From assembly GCF_020379485.1 (NCBI RefSeq), contig NC_063447.1, positions 59,137,452-59,201,451 of the forward strand: a stretch of DNA of 64,000 nt, in the 5' to 3' direction. Below, piece after piece: positions 35,434 through 47,246 of the stretch (positions within the stretch are counted from its first letter, which is position 1; each line of letters starts with the position of its first letter). Position numbers and translations under genes: made by a program. The stretch is from Brassica napus. Taxonomy: Eukaryota; Streptophyta; Magnoliopsida; Brassicales; Brassicaceae. Below the pieces are notes generated by a model that did not search any database, was not told the origin of the DNA, and saw only the letters and a program-made list of their open reading frames with translations.

Positions 35434-38388
35434 TAGATTTTGAGAAAATAAAATTATTTAAAGTCCATCAAGCTCTGGTACACTTTGATGCCTTTACTGC
35501 CACACATGCTAGAAAGATTTCATCAATAAATCTAGAGTTGATTACTCTCTAAGCCACTTTTTAACTTTTTTTTATACTGAGAATCACTTCCTACATGTGA
35601 GACATTTTATTGTGGACCAACAATAAACAGTGGACAACTTTGCCCTTAATAGACATTCAATGCGTGGACGGATGATACGTGGACGGAAATGAATGTAAAA
35701 ATTCCAGAAGCTTCATCAGAGTAAGCTCCACAATAGTTGAACTTAAGGACACAAATCCAACAACAATGTTTGTCTGTGGACGGGGACGAGAAGATTTTGA
35801 TTATATTGTGGATATTGACGCTAACATAACCATGAATAAAGAACAAGAGAGATCTCTTAAATTTGTGGATAAGGAATTGAAACTTGATGTGGTGGATAGA
35901 GTAGTAACTTCAAGGATGAACAAATTAATAACTTCAAACCAATAACTACAACGTACATGTCGAGAAAAAAACTTGAGTGATGAAAACAAAGCTAAACAAA
36001 CCAAAAAGTTAAAACGAGTCATCTCATCCTCCAAAACCCCCAGTCAAAACGAGTCAGCTCCTCTTCCCGGTGAGCCACACCATGGATTCCGAGCTCAACA
36101 TCGTCGTGGATGAGCTCAGTGAAGCTGCGGTGGTTCGAGCTTGTCACAGTCCTCCACCATGAGATATGTAGTATGCTGAATTTTAATCATAATTTTACTC
36201 GTCCACAAATACTCGTCCATATTTACCCGTCCACGTTTATCTTCCCACACCCATCCACATGTGTTGTTCCATGCTTATATTCTACATGTAGTTATCCATG
36301 TTTTTCAAACATTCACATATCACTCATCCATAACACAATCATTCAATATGCGTACAAGTATAGATTTTAAAATATAACAAAAAAATATATCAAAATGGAT
36401 ATCAAATTATAGAGAATAAAAAAATATAATTTATTATATCAACAAAATTTGCTATATGTATTTTTAATTTCAAAATAAACAAAAACAAAATATTAAGAAG
36501 TAAAGTAAACAATAATAAAGAAACACATTTTCTCTTTCCTCTGGTATAAGAAAAATCTCATTTTCTTTTCATTAAGGGCAAATATATATATTCTCTTTGT
36601 ATGTCCCATAAGAAAGTGTCTTTCAAGTGCATTGTGATTTTGGATGTAATTGAAAAGTGCCAAAGTGTCTCCTTGTAAAAAATTCATAAATCTTGGAGTG
36701 ATGAAGTCAAACTTGGTAGCGTATATAAAGGCAAGGTCCGTACCTTTTTGTACTGTAAAACGATATGCCCTTTTGCACGATAAAAAACATGAACAACAAC
36801 ACTAAAGAAAATATAAAATCAATCACTATGCTATAACAACATGAACTTAACCATTATACTACAACAACATTCAAAATTTTGATCTACTTAAATTTTTATT
36901 AACTTGTTAGCGTAAAAAACTTTCGTGAACTTTAGCCCATGGCCGGTCTTGCGTATATAGTAACTCTTGAATAAAAAATTTCAAAAATGATTTCATGTAC
37001 TTATCCATATTCTACAACCAAATATTCATTTTTTTTTCCTTTCCATTCAACTCAATGGCGTGATTCTTAAATTGTAGCGCCATACTAGTCCCAAAGAATT
37101 AAAGTTTTATTATAAGCAAATGCTCTATTTATATGTAGTTCTCGTTCACTGATAGCGATTGAGTCTAAACTAATCAAAATATCAATCAGAGAAATAAGGG
37201 GAATCCAAGTGGGTAAATAAAGAGAAACACAGCTGAAAGACGCATTTGTCTTGTCCGAAACACATCACAACGTAATTATTCTTGAAATGCCCCCACAAAT
37301 CTTTGTTGATTTCGTAAGTTCCATTGATTTCTTGTTTGAGTTCGTCGACATACCTATGGGCAACAATGAACGAAAGGCGTTGGCGTCACAAACTCACAAC
37401 GATGAAAAAGCCAAGCGTTGGCGTCACAAACTCACAACGATGAAAAAGCCAAAACAATCAAACTCTACTTGATGATAAAGGAAACTTCCCGGAAGCTGTC
37501 TTCTTGAATCTTGAGGACACGTCTATACACTTCTCACATACATGTGGAAGATGTTGATATCGACCCACTCTTCTTTGATAGAAAGATACGATAGTATCTT
37601 TTGTCTGTTTATAAGGTTTTAAAATTATATGGAACATAAAAGCGTCTACATTTTTGTAAGTTCTTCCAGTTTTACATGTTAGGGTATCTATAGACCACTA
37701 GCAGTTTTTTTATATAATTTTCGGCCACAGATCATTTGAAGAACTGGTCCCTTGATGTGTACGGAACAAGAGAATTCTATTACAAATTCTTATCTTCTTA
37801 CAAGAGACATCACAACTTCTTAAACGGAATTCATAGTCATACCTTCTCGAATGGAAAAAAAAAATCATATCTTCACACAAAGAATCCTAATCGTAAATGA
37901 AAATTAAAGCTGCGGATTTAACGGTTAGCAATCAATATTTATATCGTCTACAACTTTAGATTTTGGGGTTATTACACGGTGTAAGTTACACATGATCAAG
38001 CTACAAATAATGATCTTGACAATCTTAAAAGCGGAAATTCAAGCTGAAAGATTGTGAATCTCAAGTCTTGATCATTACAACTGCGTTCTACTTAATTTTT
38101 GATTGTTTGATTCTCATATGAAACAACAAAAGTATAATTTGTTAAGATTAACCTTATATAAACTGATTAAGAACACAAAACAAAAAACAAAAAAAAAAAT
38201 CGACGGTTGCTGCTAACCTAACCGAATCAACCCCAAACTCCCAATTAACCGGTACAACTTGTTTTTCAAAGTATACTGCTTAATATATTTTTTTCTAATG
38301 TATTAAAAAGGAATATTGGTCGATGTGTCAGTGGAACACAAAGGCATTACTGGTAGAATACACTTTTCAATCGGACCAGAAGAAGCCA
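35434..38388. other. Intergenic upstream of the GDSL esterase; partly duplicated at 51.7-52.7 kb
   Basis: No convincing gene. Short open frames at 35679-35945 and 36110-36370 lack recognisable motifs. The stretch about 37080-37500 is a diverged copy of 52420-52725 (shared words include CTCTATTTATA, AAGTGGGTAAATAAAGAGA and AAGGAAACTTCCCGGAAGCTG). Confidence 0.45.
37378..37451. repeat. Perfect tandem duplication of a ~37-bp unit
   Basis: GCGTTGGCGTCACAAACTCA...AAAAAGCCAA occurs twice in direct succession (37378-37414 and 37415-37451). The related copy near 52627-52665 has the unit once. Confidence 0.85.
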
Positions 38389-40027
38389 ATGGTTGGACCA
38401 GGAAGACCTCAAATCGTCCTCTTCGGTTCATCAATCGTTCAATACAGCTTCAGCGATGGTGGATGGGGAGCCACTCTCGCTAACATCTACTCTCGCACGG
38501 TTTGTGATCCTCTCTCTCTCACAGATCTTCTTCCTTGCAAGTGGACAGCTTTCACTCTTGTCAGTGTCACAAGCTAATGATTGAGGAACATAACTGTAAC
38601 ACTTAAAGTTTCAATCTTTTTGATGAATTTCGCAGGCTGACGTAATCCTTCGTGGGTATGCTGGTTGGAACTCCAGATCTGCCTTGAAGGTGTTAAACCA
38701 AGTGTTCCCAAAGGTACACACACTCTGTTTTCAGGAAGTGGGCTTATTAGAAAATACATATGTTAAGTTGTATTGTTTCATCATAAGTGAAAGTGACACT
38801 CTTTATGTATGATTGTTTAAATGACATGTTCTTGCAAAATGAATTAACATTGCCTTGAAGGTGTTTAGACCAAGTGTTCCCAAATGTGGGACATTCACTC
38901 TGTTTTGAGGAATTGGGCTTATTAGAAAGTACATATATGTTAAGTCAACAGTTTATATTGTTTTAACTTAAGTGAAAGTTACACTCTTTTTCTTGAGTTA
39001 CATGTTCTGCAAATGAATTAGCTTTGCCTGGAAGGTGTTAGACCAAAGTGTTCCCAAAGGTATACTCTGTTTTGAGGAAGTGGGCTTATTGAAATGCATA
39101 TATTCAATGAACAATGAAGTTAGATTGTTGTCACTAGTGAAAGTGACACTCTTTATGTATGGTTCTTGCAAATGAATTAGCTTTCTTTGACGTCTTTGCT
39201 TTTAACTGATAGGATGCTGTTATACAACCTTCTTTGGTGATAGTCTATTTCGGAGGGAATGATTCAATGCCTCCTCATCCATCAGGGCAAGGACCTCATG
39301 TTCCTCTCTCTGAATTCACTGAGAACATGAGGAAGATCGGAGAGCATCTTTTGGTAGCTTTGCCCTTTTTCAAAGTTTGATACTTTTTCTTTCTTAGTAT
39401 ATTGCTAACTCATGATACATCTTCTTACCAGAGCCTCTCGGACAAGACCCGTGTCATTTTTCTCACTCCCCCACCAATGAACGAGAGACAAATCCAACTA
39501 GTGTTTGGGTATTATCATTCCATGTTTCATCCCTCATCTTAGTTATTATCATTCCATGTTTGATCAATATTGTTGTGTGACTCATGTGCTAGAGATGCAA
39601 TGAGAGGCCGGAGTAACGAGCTGTGTCGTCCATACGCAGAAGCGTTGTTGAATCTATGCAGAGAGATCAATGTGAAAGGTATCGATCTTTGGAACGCAAT
39701 ACAGCAACAAGATGATTGGTTACACACTTGCTTCACGTGAGCTACTGAACCTTTACATGATACATTTGAAAACGATTCTCCATCTTAAACTTCTTGTGTT
39801 CTTTTTTGCTTTGTAGTGACGGTATCCATTTCACGGCCAAGGCGAGCGAGATTGTGGTGAAGGAGATATTGAAAGTAGTGAGAGAAGCTGATTGGAAACC
39901 GAGTCTTGACAGGAAGTCATTACCGGTTGAGTTTCCATTTGATTCTGGTCTACCAAACTCCCCAAGACATAGTGATCTAGAATTAACTAGAAACAAGAAG
40001 TTGGAGCCTCGTATGGCCCGATTGTAA
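38389..40027 (+). CDS. SGNH/GDSL esterase, CPRD49/At2g38180 type
   Basis: Predicted serine esterase of the isoamyl acetate-hydrolysing-like SGNH group; the natural substrate is unknown. Six exons: 38389-38499, 38636-38713, 39213-39353, 39432-39508, 39593-39736 and 39817-40027, all GT/AG, giving 253 aa. Catalytic blocks are intact: LFGSSIVQ (block I, nucleophile Ser about residue 15), GYAGWNSR (block II), YFGGNDS (block III, Asn79) and CFTDGIHF (block V, Asp185 and His188). No signal peptide is seen. An upstream in-frame ATG at 38323 would add 22 residues; 38389 is chosen because the family starts MVGP.RPQIVLFG. Intron 2 contains two diverged extra copies of the exon 2 end. A decayed copy lies at 54169-55003. 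Confidence 0.92.
38682..39184 (+). repeat. Three tandem ~165-bp copies spanning the exon 2 / intron 2 junction of the GDSL gene
   Basis: Each copy starts with GCCTTGAAGGTGTT (or GCCTGGAAGGTGTT), that is the exon 2 end encoding ALKVLNQVFPK, and continues into intron with CTCTGTTTT.AGGAA.TGGGCTTATT, AGTGAAAGT.ACACTCTTT and AAATGAATTA. Copies begin near 38682, 38851 and 39027. Only the first is used as exon in the inferred protein. The duplicated donor sites (CAAAGGTAT in copy 3, CAAATGTGG in copy 2) could be alternative splice sites. Confidence 0.9.
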
Positions 40028-40959
40028 AACAACTCAGGACTTAGACGTATCATGCTTATACATTGACATCTTGATGGTCTACCAGTTTAACCGTTTGTTT
40101 GCATCTTGGTATTCAGAAAGAGATGCATTCGAATCTAGAAATTTTGTTCTTCTTTAAAACAAGGGCTACAAAAACTCAGCCAAGTTTCTGAACCTTAAGA
40201 CCATACTCTTCAAAATGGAAGAACAAAGCTACTCCAGAGGGTTTAGCGGAAAATGTCTATTCAAGTACTCAAAGTTGAAAGTATGCCAAAGTTTTTACGG
40301 ATGTTGGAATCATTTTTGGCAAACTGAAAAGCTATTTCACTCTACATTAGCTATGTATATATTCTCAATAAAACCCAAAGCTTTGAAGTTATTGATACAA
40401 AAGCTTAGCAAGGAAACTAGGTCATTTCCGCAAAAGAGAATAGGCCCCATTTGAGGATCTATGCACACAACAAAACAAGGCACTACTCACAAGATGCTAT
40501 TAGAGATGAAAGTGATGGATACACAAGGTGGAGAAACATAACTGACTCAAAGGAGGATGTTAAGCATGTTTAATAGGGGTTCTTAGGGTGAGGTTCTTAT
40601 GTTCTGCTAAGAACTCCATTAAACATGCCGGGTCTTTTCCTAAAAGCTCCTACTTCTATATAAATACTCATAATAATATAACTTAACCAAAGAAATAAAT
40701 TAAAAGCAAAACTACAATAAGCCACGTTTACCGCGAGCTCTTAAACCCGTTCCTTAGGGTAATTATCAAAAAAAGAAAAAAAAAAAATGAATTAAAGTGA
40801 AGGCACGTCTCCTAATTAAGTGCTCCAAGGCACGGCTCTTAATGCGACGTGTCACTATGCTATTGGGGGAACTGTGGAGTCGAGATTCGTTTATCTCAAT
40901 CTCTCTCGGTGGTTCCGCGATGAGCTGGTACTCCCCCGACGTCTCCCCGTTCCCCCTCC
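40028..40959. other. Intergenic downstream of the GDSL gene
   Basis: No gene recognised. It holds a small MITE (40564-40628) and sequence leading into a glucanase-like fragment. Confidence 0.45.
40564..40628. mobile_element. Minimal foldback MITE, 65 bp
   Basis: GCATGTTTAATAGGGGTTCTTAG on the left is mirrored by CTAAGAACTCCATTAAACATGC on the right with almost no loop. Same terminal type (GGGGTTCTTAG) as 14620-14826 and 35113-35215. Confidence 0.75.
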
Positions 40960-41186
40960 GTGCGATGCAGAACGTCCATGGCTGTGATGGGATACGAGAA
41001 TCTTTCCCTGATTGTGGCGGAGACCGGGTGGCCTAGCTCCGGGATTGATTGCGAAGTCGACGAGACGTTGCTGTATAGCGAGATGTTCTTGAAAGGTTTG
41101 TTGGCGCATTTGAGGAGCGGTGGTGGGACGAAGATGGTGGTGGTGGAGGAAAGGAAGAAGATTGGTGGAGGTTTTGAGTTCTCGGG
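40960..41186 (+). pseudogene. Fragment of a glycoside hydrolase family 17 (beta-1,3-glucanase) gene
   Basis: The frame from 40960 reads MAVMGYENLSLIVAETGWPSSG, the strand-7 motif carrying the GH17 catalytic nucleophile Glu, then EVDETLLYSEMFLKGLLAHL..GGGT. This pattern is known from plant endo-1,3-beta-glucosidases. There is no upstream barrel, no downstream end, and the frame degenerates into Gly/Val-rich sequence before a Copia element inserted at 41187. Best read as a gene fragment, not a functional gene. Confidence 0.6.
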
Positions 41187-41344
41187 TGAAAGATACTTGA
41201 TAATATTCTTCTGAATATTCTCTAGTTTGTTATACGACTGTTACGTAACTGATGGGAAGATCCCTAACTTGTAGCTATCCCTCTGTACTTTAAATATTGA
41301 CGTGAATACAACTCAAACACTCAAGGGAAACTCATACTCTTTCA
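41187..41344 (+). repeat. 5' LTR of the young Copia element
   Basis: Starts TGAAAGATACTTGATAAT, ends CATACTCTTTCA, 158 bp. The PBS begins at the next base. Confidence 0.95.
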
Positions 41345-41357
41345 TGGTATCAGAGGG
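41345..41357 (+). other. Primer-binding site, initiator tRNA-Met
   Basis: TGGTATCAGAGGG matches the initiator tRNA-Met 3' complement at the first 11 bases. Confidence 0.9.
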
Positions 41358-41433
41358 TTCTCGATACCTCTAACCCAATCTTCCGTTTCGTTTTCTTCTC
41401 CTTACTTTTCTACTTCTTCTCTTCTGCGCTTCA

Positions 41434-44400
41434 ATGGCCGCAGTACAAGCTTTTCTTGACCCGGCCTATGGCGTAACAAATATCAAATCCCACATTCCCA
41501 TTCTCCTTGACATCAACGACCACAATTACGATGCGTGGCGTGAACTCTTTCTTCTCCATTGTCAAAGCTTCGACGTCTCAGGCCACCTTGATGGTACTCT
41601 GCTCCCACAGAATGACAATGATGCTGCTTGGCAGAAGAAGGATGGTCTCGTTAAGCTTTGGCTCTAAGGGACTCTATCTAAGAATCTGTTCCGGAGCACG
41701 TTCCAAACTGGTGGAACATCTCGTGAAGCTTGGATCCGAATCGAAAACTTCTTCAAGAACAACAAAGAAGCTCGAGCTATTCAACTCGACAACAAACTTC
41801 GCACCAAGGAACAAGGCGATCTCTCAATCCACGATTACTGTCAAGAAATGAAACAAATCTCGGATTTGCTCAGGAACGTTGATGCTGCAGTGACTGAACG
41901 TACTTTGGTAACCTACATGCTGAATGGTCTCTCTCACAAATACGATCACATCATCAATGTCATCATTCACAGGCAGCCCTTCCCCTCGTTCAATGAGGCT
42001 AGGAACATGCTAATGCTGAACAAACAATCACTCCACCACAAGGATTCAGCATCATCAGACAAGATACTCACCACCTCAGAAACAACCACTGACCGCAAAA
42101 GCTCTCCACATCAACATCAGCATCACAACAACAAACGCTCAACTCAGAACAGAGGACGTGGCAGAAACAATCACAGAGGTCGTGGCAGAGGATTCAACAA
42201 TCAGCCTCGCCCTCTGGTTCAACAATGGAACGCCCCTTTCTGGACTAACGGTTACCAGTTCTGGCCACAACAACAACAGCTACCACCATGGTTTCAAGGT
42301 CCCCAACGACAGTACTTCCAACAAGGGATCCTAGGTCCACGACCAGCTATGCAGATCCAAGGTCCAAACAACGGAGGTCAAAAACCCGAGACAACTGTTG
42401 ATTTCGCGACAGCATTCAACACAATGACACTGGTGGATCCTAGCGACGCGCAATGGTACATGGATTCAGGTGCTACTGCACATTTGTCCAACTCGACAGG
42501 TAATCTAAAGTACACTTTTGATCTTAGCACTGGAAAGTCCGTTACGGTTGCAAATGGTTCGAGCATTCCTATACAAAAAGCCGGTTCAATTTCTTTTTCA
42601 ACTCACACTCGTCCTCTCTCTCTCTCAAACGTGTTGGTTACTCCATCTATTATCAAAAACCTAATTTCTGTAAGACAATTTACTCGTGATAACTCTTGCT
42701 CGATTGAATTTGATCCATGTGGTTTCTCTGTGAAGGATCTAATGAGCAAGGAGATGATTCTCCGCAGTGACAGTACTGGTGATCTATATCCCTTAGTCCC
42801 TTCTCTCAATAAAGCTACAGGCCAGCATTCAGCCCTTTCGGCAACTACCTCCACCATCTGGCACTGTCGTCTTGCTCACCCGAGCACCCACACTTTAAAT
42901 TCTCTTCTCTCAAACTCTACTTTACCGTGTAATAAAAGAGACCTCACAAATCTCTGCAACTCTTGTCAGCTTGGAAAGCAAATAAAACTTCCCTTTTCAA
43001 CTTCTACTTCTACTGTCACTGCACCTTTTGATGTTATTCATTCAGACTTATGGACATCACCTGTCCAAAGCTTAAGCGGAATTAACTATTACATTCTGTT
43101 TTTGGATGAATTCTCACATTTCTTATGGGTTTATCCTCTCAGATCAAAGTCGGAAGCCTTCTCTAAGTTCCTGCATTTTGTTGCATATGTTCAAACTCAA
43201 TTCAACAGAGGAATCAAATCCTTCCAATGTGACAACGGCAAAGAATATGACAATGCCAAGTTCCATGATTACTTTGCCGCTCATGGCATTCAATTTCGCT
43301 TCTCTTGTCCCTATACATCACAACAAAACGGCCGATCTGAGAGGATGATCCGCACTATCAACAACGGTATCCGAAGCCTACTGTTCCAAGCTCAACTACC
43401 ACCTACTTTCTGGGTTGAAGCTATGCATACCGTTGTTCATATCTTAAATATCCTTCCCTCAAAAGCTATCAAAAACAAAACACCTTGTACCAAACTTTTC
43501 TCCAAAGCTCCCTCCTACACTCACCTTCGCACGTTTGGGTGTCTTTGCTACCCTAACATAAACCATTCCCATACACCAAAATTATCACCTCGATCCTCTC
43601 CTTGCATCTTCCTCGGTTACCCCCTTAACCAAAAAGGGTACCGTTGCTTCGATCTTACTACCAAAAAGATCATCATCTCCAGACACGTTAACTTTGATGA
43701 AACGTGCTTCCCTTATCCTTCTTCAAAAACCGAGAAGTCGCCAACTTATGACTTCCTCGACAAAGACACAGGACCCTCTCCTCTGTTTCGTGCAATTCTT
43801 CAAAATCAGTCCTCCACTACCCCTCCTACTCCAGCTGTGATACCCACTGTATCACCGCAGCCAACTCAAGTTGTACCACCAACTAATGAGGCTCCAAGGC
43901 ACACCATGACAACAAGATCAAAACATGGTATTAAAAAGCCTAAACAGACTGTCTCCCTCTTATCAGAATCCAAATCACCTCTACCAAAAAGCTATCTTGA
44001 TGCTCTCAAAGATCCAAATTGGAACCCGTCTATGAATGACGAGTACGATGCTATTATTAAAAGTGATACTTTTGATCTTGTTCCGAGACCACCTAACACT
44101 AACATCGTGCGTTCAATGTGGCTACATATGCATAAATACAATGCAGATGGCACTTTTAAGAAACACAAATCGAGGCTGGTTGCAAATGGGAAATCACAGG
44201 AGGAGGGCATAGATTTCACTGAGACTTACAGCCCCGTCGTCAAGCCTGCCACGATCCGTCTGGTGCTACATCTCGCACTAGCTAAATCTTGGCCAATCAA
44301 CCAACTTGACGTCCAGAATGCTTTTCTTCATGGCAACCTTGACGAGACCGTCTACATGTTTCAACCCCCCGGTTTTGTTGATGAAACAAAGCCGAAACAT

Positions 44401-45528
44401 GTCTGCACACTTAAGCGATCCATATATGGTCTCAAACAAGCGCCAAGAGCTTGGAATGCTCGGTTTGTTGCTTTTATAACTCAACATGGGTTTAACCAAT
44501 CTAAAAGCGACACAAGCTTGTTCATCTACAGGAAAGGAGCAGATCGCGCATATCTCTTGCTGTATGTCGACGACATCATCGTGACAGCTTCCTCACCAAC
44601 ACTTCGAGACAGAACCATAGACGCGCTTAAAAATGAGTTCCCGATGACAGACTTGGGACAAATCAGCTCCTTCCTCGGCGTCTCAGCAATCTTCAACAAC
44701 AAAGGTCTATTTCTGAATCAATCTAGATATGCTGAAGAAATCATAGAACGAGCAGGTATGAAAGACTGTAAGCCCTGCACCACACCAGTAGATATGCAAT
44801 CAAAACTCTCGGATAAAGAAGGCTCACCGCTGTCTAATCCAACAGAGTATAGAAGCTTGGCTGGATCTCTCCAATACCTCACTTTCACCAGGCCTGACAT
44901 ATCTTACGCGGTACAACAGATTTGCCTCTTTATGCACGACCCTCGAGAGCCTCATATGAAAGCACTCCGACGAATTCTTCGGTACATACAAGGCACATCC
45001 CACCATGGTCTCCAACTACTCAAGCATCAAGGGCTGTCTTTGGTAGCGTACACTGATGCCGACTGGGCAGGCTGTCCAACCACCAGGCGCTCCACGTCAG
45101 GCTTCTGCGTCTTCCTAGGAGACAATCTAATCTCCTGGTCCGCCAAACGACAACCAACAGTTTCACGGTCAAGCGCAGAAGCAGAGTATAAAGGAGTCGC
45201 CAATGCAGTTGCAGAGACTTGCGGCATACGAAACCTACTCTTCGAAATGGACTTCCCGCTCAAACAAGCTTCGATCATCTATTGTGACAACATTAGTGCA
45301 GTCTACTTGTCCTCAAATCCGGTACAGCATCAGCGGACCAAACACATAGAGATCGACATCCATTTCGTACGAGAAAAGGTACAAATGGGGCAAGTTCGTG
45401 TCATTCATTTGCCTTCGTCATTACAGTACGCGGATATATTTACAAAGGGACTTCCTTCATCAATCTTCACCAACTTCAGGTCCAGTTTAGGCGTCTCAGA
45501 ACCCGACGCTGCAACTTCGGGAGGTTGA
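41434..45528 (+). pseudogene. Copia gag-pol polyprotein interrupted by one stop codon
   Basis: One frame of 1365 codons from ATG 41434 to TGA 45528, broken only by TAA at 41665-41667 (codon 78); a 1226-codon ORF remains from ATG 41848. Gag has the UBN2-type core but no CCHC knuckle: its tail is an Arg/Gly-rich stretch (NRGRGRNNHRGRGRGF) followed by Gln/Pro-rich sequence. Protease DSGATAH is at about 42463. Integrase shows the HHCC zinc motif, SDLWTSP, CDNGKEY and the E of NGRSERM. RT has QLDVQNAFLHG, YGLKQAPRAW and an intact YVDD (about 44563-44574). RNase H shows YTDADWAG, SSAEAEY and a C-terminal ADIFTKGL. The terminal TGA is the first three bases of the 3' LTR. Confidence 0.95.
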
Positions 45529-45683
45529 AAGATACTTGATAATATTCTTCTGAATATTCTCTAGTTTGTTATACGACTGTTACGTAACTGATGGGAAGAT
45601 CCCTAACTTGTAGCTATCCCTCTGTACTTTAAATATTGACGTGAATACAACTCAAACACTCAAGGGAAACTCATACTCTTTCA
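45526..45683 (+). repeat. 3' LTR of the young Copia element
   Basis: 158 bp, identical to the 5' LTR by eye. Its first three bases (TGA) also terminate pol. Confidence 0.95.
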
Positions 45684-47246
45684 TCTGGTAATGGTGGTGG
45701 AGGGAAAGGAAGAAGATTGGTGGAGGTTTTTGGTTGGGTTCTTGGTGGGGGTGGTGATGCTTTATCTGTTGGTGTAAACGAGAGGTATATTTACTATATC
45801 TCTGATGCTTTCTTTTGGTTCTTTGGAATTGGATTATCTTGAAACTAGAGGCTAATTGTTTGTTGTGTGATAACAATCTCAATTTGAAGAGTGTTTGGAT
45901 TAGTTGTCATTGGATTTCAGTTTTATATTGAGGCTATTGTTTGTGTGTATATATTTTCTATTTTTGTTTTGATGCAATGATGCTGATGTTGAGATCTTTA
46001 ACTAATTATTCATAACCATTTACCAAATCGAAAAGTCATATCTTTTAAACTGTTTTGAGCAATTGGAGTTTGTGTTCAGTGGTTGCAATGCTTTGGCTCA
46101 GGCTTATCAATGTGTATGAGGACACCTGATCGTTGGGTCGTAATGGTTTAGTTTTATTGACAAGTTTTCATCTTGAGTTTCACCGGCAGGATGATTAATA
46201 CTCATCAATATTGTTTTTGTTTTGTAAAACTGTTTCTGCAGGATGAATGTGGTGGCTGGACAAAAGAAAAACACAACTTGTATCTTGATTCTTTGGAGAA
46301 CTCATCTGTTAAGCAGGGTGTGCAATCTAACATCACTTTGGTGCTTTTGTTTCATTCAAAGGAAACATTCACAGATACACACACATGCACAAGTGCTTTT
46401 TTAAGAACCCCTAATAGGGATTTTACCATTGGAACAAAGAAAATAAAAATACTTTAACAAGATCTCTTAACAAAAATTTAATAATTAAATACATTTAAGA
46501 GACCTAATAGGGTCTTTCCCATTGAACATGCTCTTACCAATTGACAAGTGGTTAAAAATATTTACCACTTACCAGCATCATTACCAATTAAGAGCACTTT
46601 TCTATATCACGATAAATCTTATTTACAAACAAGTGGTTAAGAATATTCACCAGCATCATCTCTTTTCTCCGTTTTTCAGATTTATTTTTTGCAGTACAAA
46701 AGAAACCACCGTGAAATTTTTGCTCCACCACCGCCGCAGCTCCCTCTACACTATTTCCATTGTCGCTCACTCCACACGGATGATAATAGACCAGTTTTTT
46801 GTTTTGTTTTAATTCTTTTTGTTATAGAATTATCGAGAAACGAGTGTTTCCGAGACGCTAACTCCGGCAAAAATTTGATCCTGGGAAACGATCGGAAACA
46901 CATGTTTCCGACAACCTTCCATTTAATACGGCTCTGCGGTGTCATTTCGTTTTCTTGTAGTGTTGGGAGTAATATACAAAATAAAGAACTAATATACAAA
47001 ATTACACGTTGAACGTATATAGTTGGGACTCCAAATTATAGCCTCATATGTGATGCCCACGATTCCATTTAGACACATTTTTTAATATTTTCAGCATGCC
47101 AAACACACACTGCTCGGAATAGGTCGCACATAAAAGTTTACATGCCATAAGCTTACACTCACGAGAAGTGACAAAACTTATTTAATATAAATAAGCAGAA
47201 GAGAAAAGACAAATAAACTCACAAGCACCAGAAATTTTGGTTATAA
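45684..47246. other. Intergenic with gene fragments and MITE remnants
   Basis: After the host repeat copy there is no continuous gene. An orphan exon lies at 46242-46316. At about 46399-46534 AAGAACCCCTAATAGGG and ATAGGGTCTTTCCCATTGAACATGCTCT look like the ends of a diverged MITE of the foldback family. Confidence 0.4.
46242..46316 (+). pseudogene. Orphan exon with a WTxEKHxLYLDSLE motif (COR27/28-like)
   Basis: A 75-bp exon-like stretch preceded by TTTCTGCAG encodes 25 residues including GGWTKEKHNLYLDSLENS. This motif resembles the conserved block I recall in the plant COR27/COR28-like proteins (clock- and cold-regulated nuclear proteins). There is no convincing donor on its right (CAGGGTGTG) or recognisable neighbouring exons, so it is probably a gene fragment. 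Family assignment is from memory. Confidence 0.45.

Larger units (their letters stand above)
41187..45683 (+). mobile_element. Young Ty1/Copia retrotransposon, plus strand
   Basis: The element has 158-bp LTRs (41187-41344 and 45526-45683) that read identical at every position I compared. The PBS TGGTATCAGAGGG directly follows the 5' LTR, and a purine-rich GGGAGG precedes the 3' LTR. Flanks TCGGG and TCTGG form a 5-bp target duplication with one mismatch. The polyprotein is full length apart from one stop in gag. Identical LTRs imply very recent insertion or gene conversion. Confidence 0.95.
41130..45740. repeat. ~45-bp host direct repeat on both sides of the Copia insertion
   Basis: GGTGGTGGAGGAAAGGAAGAAGATTGGTGGAGGTTTT ends about 13 bp before the 5' LTR (41137-41176). 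A near-identical sequence starts a few bases after the 3' LTR (about 45691-45730). Since Copia duplicates only 5 bp, the host site was already a tandem repeat when the element inserted. Confidence 0.8.

Noticed and set aside
35679..35945. 88-codon frame with acidic protein
   Set aside because: Looks open by chance; no motif, no promoter or splice context, and a similar-length frame exists on the other strand.
36079..36159. Short frame starting MDSELNIVVDEL
   Set aside because: Only 26 codons; locally GC-rich, but no homology or gene structure could be seen.
38323..38388. N-terminal extension of the GDSL esterase by 22 residues
   Set aside because: In frame, but the family starts at MVGP.RPQ and the extension has no conserved pattern.
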